From Bacteroidales bacterium (lineage in GTDB: Bacteria > Bacteroidota > Bacteroidia > Bacteroidales > UBA932), in assembly GCA_017557535.1 (NCBI GenBank), contig JAFYYM010000077.1, forward strand, positions 1 to 64,000: a stretch of 64,000 nucleotides of DNA, given 5' to 3'. The notes beneath the pieces are model-generated. The model was not told the origin of the DNA and ran no database searches. It worked only from the letters and a program-made list of their open reading frames with translations. This document shows, in pieces, positions 9,153 through 17,853 of the stretch. Numbering within the stretch: the stretch's first letter is position 1; every line of letters starts with the position of its first letter. The position numbers were made by a program, and so were the translations under genes.

Positions 9153-10021
9153 AGTATTCCCATATGATAATTCACAAGCCTTTCCATTGGCGCCGAAATG
9201 ATGGTTGAAATCTTTACCCCGCATTCAGAGGCCACCTTCTCAAGGATGGCCCTGTTGGCGTAGCCGAAGCCACCAACCACACCGACTGGATAACTAGCGA
9301 TGTCGTATTGTCTCAAATAAGTTTCAATGAAATCACGGAAGTTCTTGTCCACCAGCTCCTTCACATAATCGCTGCTGTCATATCTCCCAAGTATCCACGG
9401 AGCGAAAGAACCGAGATACTTCGATGGAGCATCACCACGATAGACGTTCTTGACTACAGTATGATAATCCACCTCAAAGTCCCTGGCGAATTCTCCAGAG
9501 ACGGGTTCAGGGACAAGTCCCTTGATGAAATCCGAGACAAAGAGTTTCCCGAGCCTGGCGCCGCCACCCTCATCACCTAGGATAAAACCTCCTGAAGGCA
9601 CGTTCTTGACTATTCTTTCCCCGTCGAAATAGCATGAATTAGATCCTGTGCCAAGAATCGCCACGATTCCCGGATTATGCCCGCATAAAGCCCTCGCGGC
9701 AGACAGCATGTCCGTGGCATATTCTATTTCAGCAGATGGGAACAACCTGGTGAACACCTTGTCCAATTCCTTGGCGAGATCCGGGACCTTCTCCCCTTCC
9801 TGCTCAATCAGGCCAGCGGCATAAAAGAAAACTTCTTCCACGTCGTTGCTTATTCCCTTTTCCTTTAGCTCATCAACCGCCTTTATCACAATGGATTCAA
9901 TGGCATCAGAACGCATGGAGGCCAGATTGATACCGGCGGTTTTGATGTCTACCGGTTCCCTGTCCTGAGGCACCGCAACCCAACAAGTCTTGGTGGCTCC
10001 ACTTTCAATAATCAGCTTCAT
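9149..10021 (-). CDS. BadF/BadG-family sugar kinase, probable GlcNAc/MurNAc kinase
   Basis: 290 residues of the ASKHA (actin-like ATPase) fold. Phosphate-1 loop near the start (ESGATKTCW), phosphate-2/adenosine elements ILGTGSNSCYF and FILGDEGGGARLGK, and GVVGGFGYANR near the C-terminus. PF01869 includes human NAGK and MurK, which phosphorylate GlcNAc and MurNAc at O-6. Sitting directly before and overlapping murQ, it most likely makes MurNAc-6-P for MurQ. It overlaps murQ by four bases and begins five bases after the preceding gene. The exact substrate is inference. Confidence 0.8.
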   Translation of the reverse strand: MKLIIESGATKTCWVAVPQDREPVDIKTAGINLASMRSDAIESIVIKAVDELKEKGISNDVEEVFFYAAGLIEQEGEKVPDLAKELDKVFTRLFPSAEIEYATDMLSAARALCGHNPGIVAILGTGSNSCYFDGERIVKNVPSGGFILGDEGGGARLGKLFVSDFIKGLVPEPVSGEFARDFEVDYHTVVKNVYRGDAPSKYLGSFAPWILGRYDSSDYVKELVDKNFRDFIETYLRQYDIASYPVGVVGGFGYANRAILEKVASECGVKISTIISAPMERLVNYHMGIL

Positions 10022-10026
10022 TTATC

Positions 10027-11112
10027 TCATTTTAAAGGTATCCGGACATTATATGTATCTGACATGTCTATTTTGCTGACTGCGACCAGCAATGCGGTTG
10101 GCTTACCCTTTTCGAAGTACAACTGCGGACGCTCCAGATTAGCCATCCTCTCCAACTCCCCATCTTCCCACAGCAGATCAAGACCTGAGACAAAACCATG
10201 TTCGGCCAATGACCAATCCATTCCGTTCTCTGATTCGAACAAAACAAGAGCCCGGGTGTCATGCTTGATGAAATATCCGCCCTGGTCCTTCACAATCGCA
10301 TAATACTTCCCGTCCTGGCTCCAGATAAAAGGATCCTCGGCAGGGAAATTGGCCTCGCCAGAAGTGAAGATAGGTTTCAAATCCTTTGTGAAAGGCCCTG
10401 TAGGCGAGTCTGACCAAGCCGTAAGATGCACGACAGGGCCACCGAATGGCATAGGCTTCTGCTTACCCACTGCTTTGTATACCATCAGGAAACGTCCGTC
10501 AGGGCCCTGAGTTATCGCCGGATTGCTGGCCATAAGGGCGTCCGGGGCGTCAGGATCCTCGCTCGCGTCGATTATCGGTTTATCAAATCGCTTCCATGGG
10601 CCATTAGGACTGTCCGCCACCGCGACCCCGATCCTCTGGTTGTTCCTGTGGATCCAGTTCAGCTGGCCATTCAGTGTCGGCGTGTCATCGCCATCACCGG
10701 TATTGCCCATATAATACAGATAATACTTTGAACCGAATTTGTGGACCGTAGGATTATGCGTGCATAGTCCATCCCAATACTCAGCACCCCTTACCGGAAG
10801 AGCCACATCCTTGAAAACAAATGGCCCGAAGGGGGTTTTAGAGGTGGCATGGGCGACTTCGGAACGGGTGACCCAGGCCTGGAAGCCATATTTCTTCTCC
10901 CATCGTGAATAGAACAGATGGTAGGTGCCCTTCTCCTTGACCATCGTGCCGCACCAGACATAATAGTTGTCCTCTTTCATCACCGCGGTCCTTGGTGTGG
11001 GCTGGATCATCGCCCCAATGTCCGGGTCTGAAGAATGTGAGGAACACGCCGTGAAGAGGAATTGTGGTAGAAACGCCAGAGCTATCCCCACGAGATGGAA
11101 TATCTGTTTCAT
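10027..11112 (-). CDS. Five-bladed-propeller glycoside hydrolase lipoprotein (GH43/GH117-like)
   Basis: 361 residues. The N-terminus is a lipoprotein signal (FLFTACSS, Cys23). The rest has the repeated beta-blade pattern of clan GH-F/GH43-like enzymes: YHLFYSRWEK, THNPTVHKFGSKYYLYYMGN, NPAITQGPDGRFLMVYKAVG, EDPFIWSQDGKYYAIVKD. Such proteins remove terminal residues from glycans at the envelope. It is the first gene of the operon running down to the GH2 enzyme. The palindrome CTCTTAAGAG (about 11129-11138) lies just upstream and could be an operator or chance. Specific activity cannot be assigned. Confidence 0.72.
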   Translation of the reverse strand: MKQIFHLVGIALAFLPQFLFTACSSHSSDPDIGAMIQPTPRTAVMKEDNYYVWCGTMVKEKGTYHLFYSRWEKKYGFQAWVTRSEVAHATSKTPFGPFVFKDVALPVRGAEYWDGLCTHNPTVHKFGSKYYLYYMGNTGDGDDTPTLNGQLNWIHRNNQRIGVAVADSPNGPWKRFDKPIIDASEDPDAPDALMASNPAITQGPDGRFLMVYKAVGKQKPMPFGGPVVHLTAWSDSPTGPFTKDLKPIFTSGEANFPAEDPFIWSQDGKYYAIVKDQGGYFIKHDTRALVLFESENGMDWSLAEHGFVSGLDLLWEDGELERMANLERPQLYFEKGKPTALLVAVSKIDMSDTYNVRIPLK

Positions 11113-11240
11113 AAAAACTGTATTAATCTCTCTTAAGAGGTAAATTTAACAATTCCATCTGAATAAACAATCAACAGATTATACGATGGAGCCGATTATT
11201 CCGGCGCATGTCCATTCAGCAATATGAGTATCGGAAAGCA

Positions 11241-11265
11241 CACCGAAACGCATGGTCTTTCGGTG
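11241..11265 (-). terminator. Hairpin downstream of the 62-residue gene
   Basis: CACCGAAA (11241-11248) pairs with TTTCGGTG (11258-11265), an 8-bp stem. It lies 26 bases past the stop of the minus-strand small gene and has only a short T run. The remaining bases of the 178-base gap show no other clear structure apart from the CTCTTAAGAG palindrome. Confidence 0.35.
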
Positions 11266-11290
11266 GCCGCATGATGCTAATATAGTAAAC

Positions 11291-11479
11291 TTACTTTGAC
11301 TTTATGGAAGCCTTGACGCATACGGTGTCCTTCACCGTCTTCTTCTCTTCGAGTTTCTCGACCTTTAATTCGCCCTCTTTAAGCTCAGGGGAAGGAGCGG
11401 CAATAACTTCGTCCTTTTTGGGGGGCTTGGGAGTTATGATCACCTTAGAGGGATTCTGGGGCTTGGCATTCTTTTCCAT
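11291..11479 (-). CDS. Small Lys/Pro/Glu-rich protein of unknown function
   Basis: 62 residues with no hydrophobic segment. The composition is strikingly low in complexity: Lys, Pro and Glu dominate (PKPPKKDEVIAAPSPELKEG), with a single Cys near the end (DTVCVKASIKSK). It is probably disordered. It starts 11 bases after the stop of the 217-residue membrane-anchored gene, so the two are likely an operon and may act together. I do not recognise the family. Reality is supported mainly by the tight spacing and the good ATG. Confidence 0.5.
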   Translation of the reverse strand: MEKNAKPQNPSKVIITPKPPKKDEVIAAPSPELKEGELKVEKLEEKKTVKDTVCVKASIKSK

Positions 11480-11490
11480 ATCAGGTATAA

Positions 11491-12144
11491 TTATTTAAGA
11501 TAATGATCAATGGCTTCAATCGCATCTTCTAAATCGGTGATATCAGTGATGTTATCAATACCAGGCTGATTGGTCAGCCACTCAATGGCGTAACGGCCGA
11601 AATCGGTCTTCATAAAATCCTTTATGTCGATGCTCCCTCCAGAAACATACTCCCCGGCTGTCTCCCTGTCTATGGAATTCTCGTACCTGGAGTCACGGAT
11701 GGAGATATGACGGTTCACGTTTGACACGATGGAACCGCAGCAGTCATATGCCCTGATAATCTTCATTGACAAGTCATTGTTGCCCAACTTTTGAAACACT
11801 GACGACATCTTCAGAAGTTCAAGGGCATCCATGCTCAACGACATGGATACATCAGCGAATAATATCCCGCTATGATAACTGATAGAGTCTTCCGGGCATT
11901 TATCGAGAGAATCCTTATTGGTTATGAAATACTCAGCCGAATGTTTTTCCATATTGAGGTATTCCTTGATTATTGAAACGTCCTCAATGTTCCGGGCTAG
12001 CTCAGAACGGACAAGTTCAAGTGATGACCTGGCATTTTTCCGGTCCCTAGACCTGTCTATCATCCCTTGAATCGTGAAAGTGATGAAAATACCGAGAATA
12101 ACGGCCAAGATGTTGCTTAGGAATGAAGTGACGGATTCTTTCAT
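11491..12144 (-). CDS. Membrane-anchored protein of unknown function
   Basis: 217 residues. One N-terminal transmembrane helix (residues 8-27, FLSNILAVILGIFITFTIQG) is followed by a charged helical region (about 30-75) and a soluble alpha-helical domain with conserved-looking features such as SLSMDALELLKMSSVFQKLG. The pattern is like several Bacteroidota DUFs in which a short membrane anchor carries a helical cytoplasmic or periplasmic domain, but I cannot name one. Followed after 11 bases by the 62-residue Lys/Pro-rich gene. No catalytic motif seen. Confidence 0.65.
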   Translation of the reverse strand: MKESVTSFLSNILAVILGIFITFTIQGMIDRSRDRKNARSSLELVRSELARNIEDVSIIKEYLNMEKHSAEYFITNKDSLDKCPEDSISYHSGILFADVSMSLSMDALELLKMSSVFQKLGNNDLSMKIIRAYDCCGSIVSNVNRHISIRDSRYENSIDRETAGEYVSGGSIDIKDFMKTDFGRYAIEWLTNQPGIDNITDITDLEDAIEAIDHYLK

Positions 12145-12221
12145 GACTGCTATCTCTTTTAGCCTGTTACAAATATTATGAATTCTAAAAAGAAATGCAA
12201 AACTCTTTAAAAGTTAAAAGA

Positions 12222-14834
12222 TTAATAATGACGGAGAACCACCTTGCCGGCCAGTCCGGAAGGTACGCTTTCCCAGCCTTCGTAGGTCGTGTGGTGGTAG
12301 TTGATATCTACCACATTGATGTCATGGAACTTCCTCCAAGGCACACCTCTTCGGTCCATGTCGGCGATGCGGTTGGCCGGCAGGTTCGTCACCTCAATCC
12401 GGATTTCATTCTCTCCTTGGTGGAATAGGTTTCCGCAGTCTAGGATGAAAGGCACTGCCCAGGCACATCCTACGAAGGTTCCGTTAACATACACCCTGGC
12501 GCTCTCTCGAACATCCCCAAGGTCGATTGACCACGAATGAACGGCATCTTCCTCCGTCATATTCAAACTGGTGGTATAAACCCCAGTGCCCATGGTGATA
12601 GCGGTGCGCTCATCCAGACCTTCCCAAGTCCGCAGTGTCTGGAAAGAATAGTTACGGCCAACTGCCGGAGCCTCCTCAATGAAACACAGCTCCCACCCGT
12701 TGGATGTCAGGTCAATGCTCTTCTCATCAAGCTGATGACCTGCAACCGGAGGCATCGCGGAGGGTTTCTTATCGAAAGTTCGGAGAATGACGGACTCTCC
12801 CGAGCGGAGGCTCAGGCTCACTTTTCCTCCCTCCAAGGAGGCTCTACCGCTCTTTCCAGTCATCGGATCATAAAGAATCGCCGCCGCGGCGTCCACACCC
12901 AAAGATATCTCCGCTGCAATGCCATCGGGTGTCAAGTTGGCGATGAAATAGTGATATCCCCCAGCATTCTTGCGACGTATGCAGTTCAGCCCATAGACGC
13001 TCTTCATCTCCTCCGGACGAGCAACCAAAACGAGCGCCTCCTTATCCAGACCATCAATAACCGTCGCACCCTCATCCTTCATTTGATTTATCACCTGGCG
13101 AGTCGCCACGGGCAGAGTGGCACCTTCAGGAATGATAATCCCTTTATAACGTGTCCCTCCAGATGTGACTATGTAGCCATCCTCACTGTGCATAAGAGAT
13201 ACTTGGCGGTCGCTGACATAGTCGCAGTCGTATCCGAGCCTGTCCAGGGAATGCACGACGGAGATAAATTCAGGGGCGTTAATACCCATATTACTGATTT
13301 CAAACATCATCAGCAGACCTTCTTGACGGCGCCGCCACATGTCATGAACAGGCAGGTAGATCAGGAAGTCGTTGTCCGGTTCACCCCATTGCAGGAATCG
13401 CTGGCAACGCTCCAAATAATCTGTGAAGAACGGAGCGTCACGCCATAGGGTGTTGGTCGGCGAGAAGTCAACTGAGGCATAGAACTTCCAGCCCGGCCAT
13501 GGATCGTCAACGGGGGAATAGCAAGTTCCATGGAAGAATACCCGATTGATTCCGGCGCAGAAAATCAAGTCGAGATCCGGCTTGAACTGTGACAAGGAAG
13601 TGCGGAAATGCTCAGTCAACCAGGTAAAAGTCTCGCAACTGGTCAGTGGTTTACCTCCTGTGTGTGCCGCCGAAGAAGCATATTTGAGCATCGACAGGTC
13701 GGAGAAGTTCCGTCTGGTCTTGCCGGGGTCTGTACGCAGGCCCCGGATACCGAATTCCGACAGGCCAAATCCCTCTATCTCAGGAATATCCACGACTCCG
13801 TAAAGATCGAGAAGGTTGCCTGGGGAGCCGTGGGCCTGGTTCCTGACACGCACGCCCTTCCCGTGTGCCCAGTTCACCCATTGGCTGGTGAAATACTCGT
13901 AAATCAGATCGCTCAGGGTCTCCCGGTAGTCAGCAAGAACTTTGGCCGCCTTGTCTCCCGTACCGGTAAGCAGTTCCGGCAACCGTTCCTCAAGGGCATA
14001 TCCTCTCCTGGCGAGGAATTCCTCGTAAAGGCGGGAAGTCCAGTCGGCCTCGTACACCTCATAGCTATCGTTGAAGAATGTATTGGGATAGGGAACACCG
14101 CTGCTCTCGAAGGCTTCCTCAAAGCGTTGAATATAATGAGCCACGGCGACAGAGTCAAAATGATCTATCACCAGGCCTTCCCCTCCAGGTGCCGCTCGTT
14201 TCACATCCGATAAGGTTCGCGTGCAGTATTGGCTCACTACGAGCCAACGTCCCTTGCGGGGTCTCCAGTTAAGCCTCCCGTCCTTAACCAAGTCCGTGAG
14301 GTTCAGGTATTTCCCATGCTGCCCCTCTTTGGCGCCGAGTGGATATGCCAGTACCCTCTGAAGGGTAGAATACTTCTCGTCTTGCCCGGAGATACGGACG
14401 TCAAGATTGACACGGCCCCGCCGAGAAACGACATTGATTGTGTCCGCCTTCCAAGTCACCTTGCAGGAGGCTTCTTCCAGAGGGGTCGTAGGCCCACCGA
14501 AAGGCCACCCCGTACCGAAATTCATGTCGATCTGGATACCAGATTTCTTGCCTTCCTCCTCTACGAACCTCAGCGTTTCCATCCACTGTGGCGAGAGAAA
14601 CTCGATGTTGTTTGCCTCGTTTCCCTGAACTCCATAGATAGGTGTGATTTCCAAGGCCCCGATGCCCCTAGAGGCATATTCACGCATATTATCACGCAGG
14701 TTCTCACAATCAACAGCCGACCCTAACCACCACCAGCGGCTACCGGCCTTGGCTTCCCGGCCCGCCTCAGGCCAGGATTGGGCCATGCCCGACAACGGCA
14801 GTAAAAACGCCAGAATGATAAGAAGTTTCCTCAT
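12222..14834 (-). CDS. GH106-like glycosyl hydrolase (alpha-L-rhamnosidase-type), secreted
   Basis: 870 residues. Signal peptide MRKLLIILAFLLPLSGMAQS. The first part carries the GH106 pattern: WWWLGSAVD, GIGALEITPIYGVQ, LSPQWMETLRF and MNFGTGWPFGGP, then AHGKGVRVRNQAHGSPGN and ITSGG-type elements. The C-terminal 200 residues form beta-sandwich domains, including a galactose-binding-like fold (VYVNGTFVGCAWAVPFILD). GH106 enzymes release L-rhamnose from plant pectins and similar glycans. At 870 residues it is shorter than typical GH106 enzymes (about 1,000-1,100). It follows a GH3 gene on the same strand after a probable terminator. Confidence 0.78.
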   Translation of the reverse strand: MRKLLIILAFLLPLSGMAQSWPEAGREAKAGSRWWWLGSAVDCENLRDNMREYASRGIGALEITPIYGVQGNEANNIEFLSPQWMETLRFVEEEGKKSGIQIDMNFGTGWPFGGPTTPLEEASCKVTWKADTINVVSRRGRVNLDVRISGQDEKYSTLQRVLAYPLGAKEGQHGKYLNLTDLVKDGRLNWRPRKGRWLVVSQYCTRTLSDVKRAAPGGEGLVIDHFDSVAVAHYIQRFEEAFESSGVPYPNTFFNDSYEVYEADWTSRLYEEFLARRGYALEERLPELLTGTGDKAAKVLADYRETLSDLIYEYFTSQWVNWAHGKGVRVRNQAHGSPGNLLDLYGVVDIPEIEGFGLSEFGIRGLRTDPGKTRRNFSDLSMLKYASSAAHTGGKPLTSCETFTWLTEHFRTSLSQFKPDLDLIFCAGINRVFFHGTCYSPVDDPWPGWKFYASVDFSPTNTLWRDAPFFTDYLERCQRFLQWGEPDNDFLIYLPVHDMWRRRQEGLLMMFEISNMGINAPEFISVVHSLDRLGYDCDYVSDRQVSLMHSEDGYIVTSGGTRYKGIIIPEGATLPVATRQVINQMKDEGATVIDGLDKEALVLVARPEEMKSVYGLNCIRRKNAGGYHYFIANLTPDGIAAEISLGVDAAAAILYDPMTGKSGRASLEGGKVSLSLRSGESVILRTFDKKPSAMPPVAGHQLDEKSIDLTSNGWELCFIEEAPAVGRNYSFQTLRTWEGLDERTAITMGTGVYTTSLNMTEEDAVHSWSIDLGDVRESARVYVNGTFVGCAWAVPFILDCGNLFHQGENEIRIEVTNLPANRIADMDRRGVPWRKFHDINVVDINYHHTTYEGWESVPSGLAGKVVLRHY

Positions 14835-14884
14835 GTCGCGATATCACTGTTTATAGATAATAGACAATGAAAAAAATGGAAACT

Positions 14885-14913
14885 CTTTAAAAGTGGTGAT
14901 TACCATCACCGCT
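14885..14913 (-). terminator. Probable terminator after the GH3 gene
   Basis: On the minus strand AGCGGTGAT (14905-14913) pairs with ATCACCACT (14892-14900) with one mismatch and is followed by TTTT. It lies 12 bases past the GH3 stop. Confidence 0.5.
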
Positions 14914-14924
14914 CAACAGTCGAG

Positions 14925-17081
14925 TCAGATCTTGACCTTAATGGTCCTGAGGCCGGTGTCTTCAGAGGTTCCACCTACATGAAGGACAAATTCACCGGAA
15001 CGAGGGACTACCCTGCCGGCCTCGGCATCCCACCAGTTGAAAGTCTCGTCATCGACAGGGATGAAAACCTTCTGGGCCTTACGGGCCTTCAGAGATACTC
15101 TCTTGACCCCACGGAGAGCCTTGACAGGGCCCTGGGCGTCGTCAGGACGACTTACATAGAGCTGGACGATCTCGTCTCCGTCCATTTGACCTATGTTCTT
15201 AACCTTGACCACGACAGCCTTGGAGCCCGCTTTCTTCTTTAGTCTCGGGCGACCATATTTGAATGTGGTGTAGCTTAAACCGTGCCCGAAAGCATACTGG
15301 GGAACTCCTCTGAAATAGCGGTAGGTCCTTCCCTCCATGTCATAATCATTGAAATCCTTGACTTGGGAATCATCGGCATAGAATGTCAGTGGCAGCCTTC
15401 CGGAAGGATTGAACTCGCCATAAAGCAGGTCCGCCACAGCGGTTCCGCCTTCCTGGCCGGGGTACCAAGCCTGAACCACAGCTGAGCATACCTCGTCCTC
15501 ATCTTTGAGAGCGATGGCGCTGCCGGAGAAGTTCACGAATATCACCTTCTTGCCAGCGGCAGCGATCGCGGCGACAAGCTCCTTCTGAATCGCAGGTAAC
15601 TCGATTGAGGTGCGATCACCTCCAAAGAAGCCAGGGATATCCACATCATCCATCTGCTCTCCCTCGAGACGCGGAGTGATGCCACCAGCGAATATAACCA
15701 CCTCAAAATCTTTCAATTCATCAACCACGGCGGCCACATCGACAACCGCGGTATCTAGCTCGGCGGCATGTGCGCATCCTTTGACATATTTCAATTCGGG
15801 CACCCTCGCTTTAAGTGCGTCGTATAGGGTCACGGTGCGCATTGGAACACCCTCGTAGTTACCCCACATCATTACCGAGTCTGCGGCGTTGGGACCGACA
15901 AGAGCGATCTTCGCATCAGGAGCCAGCGGAAGTATGCCGTCATTTTTCAGCAAGACAAGGCTCTTGCGGGCAATGTCAAGCGACTGTGCCTTATGCTCCT
16001 CGGAGCAAAGGACCGACTCGGGAATATTGTCCCAAGGAGACTCGAAATCCATCTCGCCGAGGGCGAAACGGACGGCGAGAAGCCTCTTTACATGTTCGTC
16101 AATGTCTGTTTCCTTCAACAGTCCCTGAGAGACGGCGGCGGGAAGAAGATTGGTCATGTTGCCGCACTCGACATCCATTCCGGCGAGAGTGGCGGCCGCG
16201 ATGGCCTCCTCACGGGTCTTCGCCCAGTTGTGATACTCCTCTCCGACGAAATCGGAGACAGCCCAGCAGTCACTCACTATCAAGCCTTTGTAGCCCCACT
16301 CATCCCTGAGGATGTCCTGGAGCAGCCTCTTGGAAGCTCCGCAAGGATAGCCCTCGAAGCGGTTGTAGGCAAACATGACCTCTTGGACTCCAGCCTTCAT
16401 GACAAGGTCCTTGAAAGCGGCGAGATAGGTCTCCCAAAGATCCCTCTCGGAGACATTCGCATCGAATGTGTGCCTCAAAGACTCAGGACCGGAGTGCACG
16501 GCGAAATGCTTCGCGCAGGCCTGGGCCTTGAGATGGCCGTCGGAGAAATCCCCCTGGAGTCCCCTCACGACAGCAGATCCCAGAAGGCCGGTCAGATACG
16601 GATCCTCACCATAGGTCTCCATTCCCCTGCCCCAGCGTGGATCTCTGAATATGTTGATATTCGGTGTCCAGAAAGTCAGACCGGCATATTGGACGCTCTC
16701 ACGAGTCTCGACAGTACGGGCAAGGCGGTATTTAACACGGGCCTCATCACTGACTGAGGTGAACACTTCCTCAATGAGTTGGGGATCGAAGGAGGCAGCC
16801 ATGCCGATAGGCATCGGATACATGGTGGCGAAGCCATTACGGGCGACTCCGTGGAGCGCCTCATTCCACCAGTTGTAAGCGGGGATGCCTAGACGAGGAA
16901 TCGCCGGAGAGTTATAATCCATCAAAGAAGCCTTTTCCGCAAGGGTGAGTCTTCCCAGAAGATCCTCAGCCCTCTGCTCAGGACTCAGGCTCTTGTTTAT
17001 ATAAGGGGCATCTTGGGCAACTGCGGTCAATGCGGAGAACAGCACTGCCGCAGAAGCGAAAAAGTTTAGAATAAATCTCAT
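14925..17081 (-). CDS. Glycoside hydrolase family 3 (beta-xylosidase/beta-glucosidase), secreted
   Basis: 718 residues. Signal peptide MRFILNFFASAAVLFSALTAVAQ. GH3 N-terminal TIM barrel with YNWWNEALHGVARNG, RDPRWGRGMETYGEDPYL, AKHFAVHSGPE and the nucleophile Asp271 in GLIVSDCWAV. GH3 C-terminal alpha/beta sandwich (about 375-590) and a fibronectin-III-like tail (EIVQLYVSRPD). The NWWNEALHGVAR segment is typical of Bacteroidota enzymes that release xylose or arabinose, but glucosidases share the architecture. It starts 29 bases after pnuC on the same strand, which is probably incidental, and the next gene is a GH106-like enzyme. Confidence 0.88.
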   Translation of the reverse strand: MRFILNFFASAAVLFSALTAVAQDAPYINKSLSPEQRAEDLLGRLTLAEKASLMDYNSPAIPRLGIPAYNWWNEALHGVARNGFATMYPMPIGMAASFDPQLIEEVFTSVSDEARVKYRLARTVETRESVQYAGLTFWTPNINIFRDPRWGRGMETYGEDPYLTGLLGSAVVRGLQGDFSDGHLKAQACAKHFAVHSGPESLRHTFDANVSERDLWETYLAAFKDLVMKAGVQEVMFAYNRFEGYPCGASKRLLQDILRDEWGYKGLIVSDCWAVSDFVGEEYHNWAKTREEAIAAATLAGMDVECGNMTNLLPAAVSQGLLKETDIDEHVKRLLAVRFALGEMDFESPWDNIPESVLCSEEHKAQSLDIARKSLVLLKNDGILPLAPDAKIALVGPNAADSVMMWGNYEGVPMRTVTLYDALKARVPELKYVKGCAHAAELDTAVVDVAAVVDELKDFEVVIFAGGITPRLEGEQMDDVDIPGFFGGDRTSIELPAIQKELVAAIAAAGKKVIFVNFSGSAIALKDEDEVCSAVVQAWYPGQEGGTAVADLLYGEFNPSGRLPLTFYADDSQVKDFNDYDMEGRTYRYFRGVPQYAFGHGLSYTTFKYGRPRLKKKAGSKAVVVKVKNIGQMDGDEIVQLYVSRPDDAQGPVKALRGVKRVSLKARKAQKVFIPVDDETFNWWDAEAGRVVPRSGEFVLHVGGTSEDTGLRTIKVKI

Positions 17082-17110
17082 AATATATTAATATTTAATC
17101 ATTTCCATAG

Positions 17111-17683
17111 TTAGGAGACATATTCACCCTTCTTCCGCCAATGAAAGAAGCCATAGGTGGATGCAATCACATAGGCGACATACAGGGCTGTCATCCAATA
17201 CTTACCGGCCATGAAGCACATCACGACAAGAAGAGTGTCACCAATGATCCAAAGGATCCAGTGGTAGGGAATCGAGTCGGCGAGCCAAAGCATGCCTATC
17301 ACGCACAGCGCCGTGGACATGGCGTCGAGCCAGGGATTACTGTCGTTCAACACGGTCAGAAGCCAGACCAACAGGCCTGTCCCTACAATGAATATCCCCG
17401 CACTAAGAAGAGCCATTTTTGGAGAAATGCGGTTCAGGTGGACATCTGCCTCAACAGCCTGACTGTCCTTTTTCCACTTATAAAGGCCCCAAAAAGCCAT
17501 CCCGACATAGTAGATGTTAAGGCCCATGTTGGCCCAATTGCTCTCAAGGAAGAACTGTATTGCACAGGCAGTACTGGTGAAGAAGCCGAAATACCACATG
17601 GTGTTCTTCTGCAGGACCTCAAACACCATGTAGGGAATCCCCATCACAAGAGCCACAATCTCAATAATCTGTACAATGTCCAT
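17111..17683 (-). CDS. PnuC-family vitamin precursor permease
   Basis: 190 residues, about seven membrane helices, PnuC family (PF04973). Aromatic-rich features are visible: NTMWYFGFFTSTACAIQFFL, NIYYVGMAFWGLYKWKK and YHWILWIIGDTLLV. The family moves unphosphorylated vitamins by facilitated diffusion: nicotinamide riboside (PnuC), thiamine (PnuT, common in Bacteroidota) or riboflavin (PnuX). The ATG at 17683 is chosen; the frame opens three codons earlier at a TTG. Upstream on the same strand are a TonB receptor and a BtuG-like lipoprotein, which points to an outer- plus inner-membrane pathway. Which vitamin is not determined. Confidence 0.85.
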   Translation of the reverse strand: MDIVQIIEIVALVMGIPYMVFEVLQKNTMWYFGFFTSTACAIQFFLESNWANMGLNIYYVGMAFWGLYKWKKDSQAVEADVHLNRISPKMALLSAGIFIVGTGLLVWLLTVLNDSNPWLDAMSTALCVIGMLWLADSIPYHWILWIIGDTLLVVMCFMAGKYWMTALYVAYVIASTYGFFHWRKKGEYVS

Positions 17684-17730
17684 ATCATACAAATGTATAA
17701 AAAAGATTGCAATTCAATACTTTTTTTCTA

Positions 17731-17853
17731 GGCGGCAGGTGTCTCCCTTCAGGAGCCACTGCCACCCTCGGCAAGTTAAGAGGTGGGACCGGAACGAAGC
17801 GAACGGTGGGATCGAGCGGAGCGAGACGGCTCGGGAGGGAAACACCTACCGCC
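17731..17853. repeat. Large imperfect palindrome, REP-like, between TonB receptor and pnuC genes
   Basis: An 18-19-base arm at 17731-17749 (GGCGGCAGGTGTCTCCCTT) is the inverted complement of 17836-17853 with two transitions that keep G-U pairing in RNA. Inside, GGAGCC/GGCTC pair again, and two short palindromes (GGAACGAAGCGAACGG; GAGCGGAGCGAG) lie in the loop. The right arm includes the last codons and stop of the TonB gene. A related core, GGAGCGAAGCGACC, occurs near 61264. Confidence 0.6.

Noticed and set aside
12537-13448. 303-residue open frame on the plus strand
   Set aside because: It is fully antisense to the GH106-like gene, has no recognisable motif, and follows from codon bias of the real gene.
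17684-17845. Riboswitch before pnuC (TPP or cobalamin)
   Set aside because: The region is a long palindrome. I could not place the conserved TPP core, and a short match to a cobalamin box (GCCACTG, AGACACCTGCC) is only part of the inverted arms.
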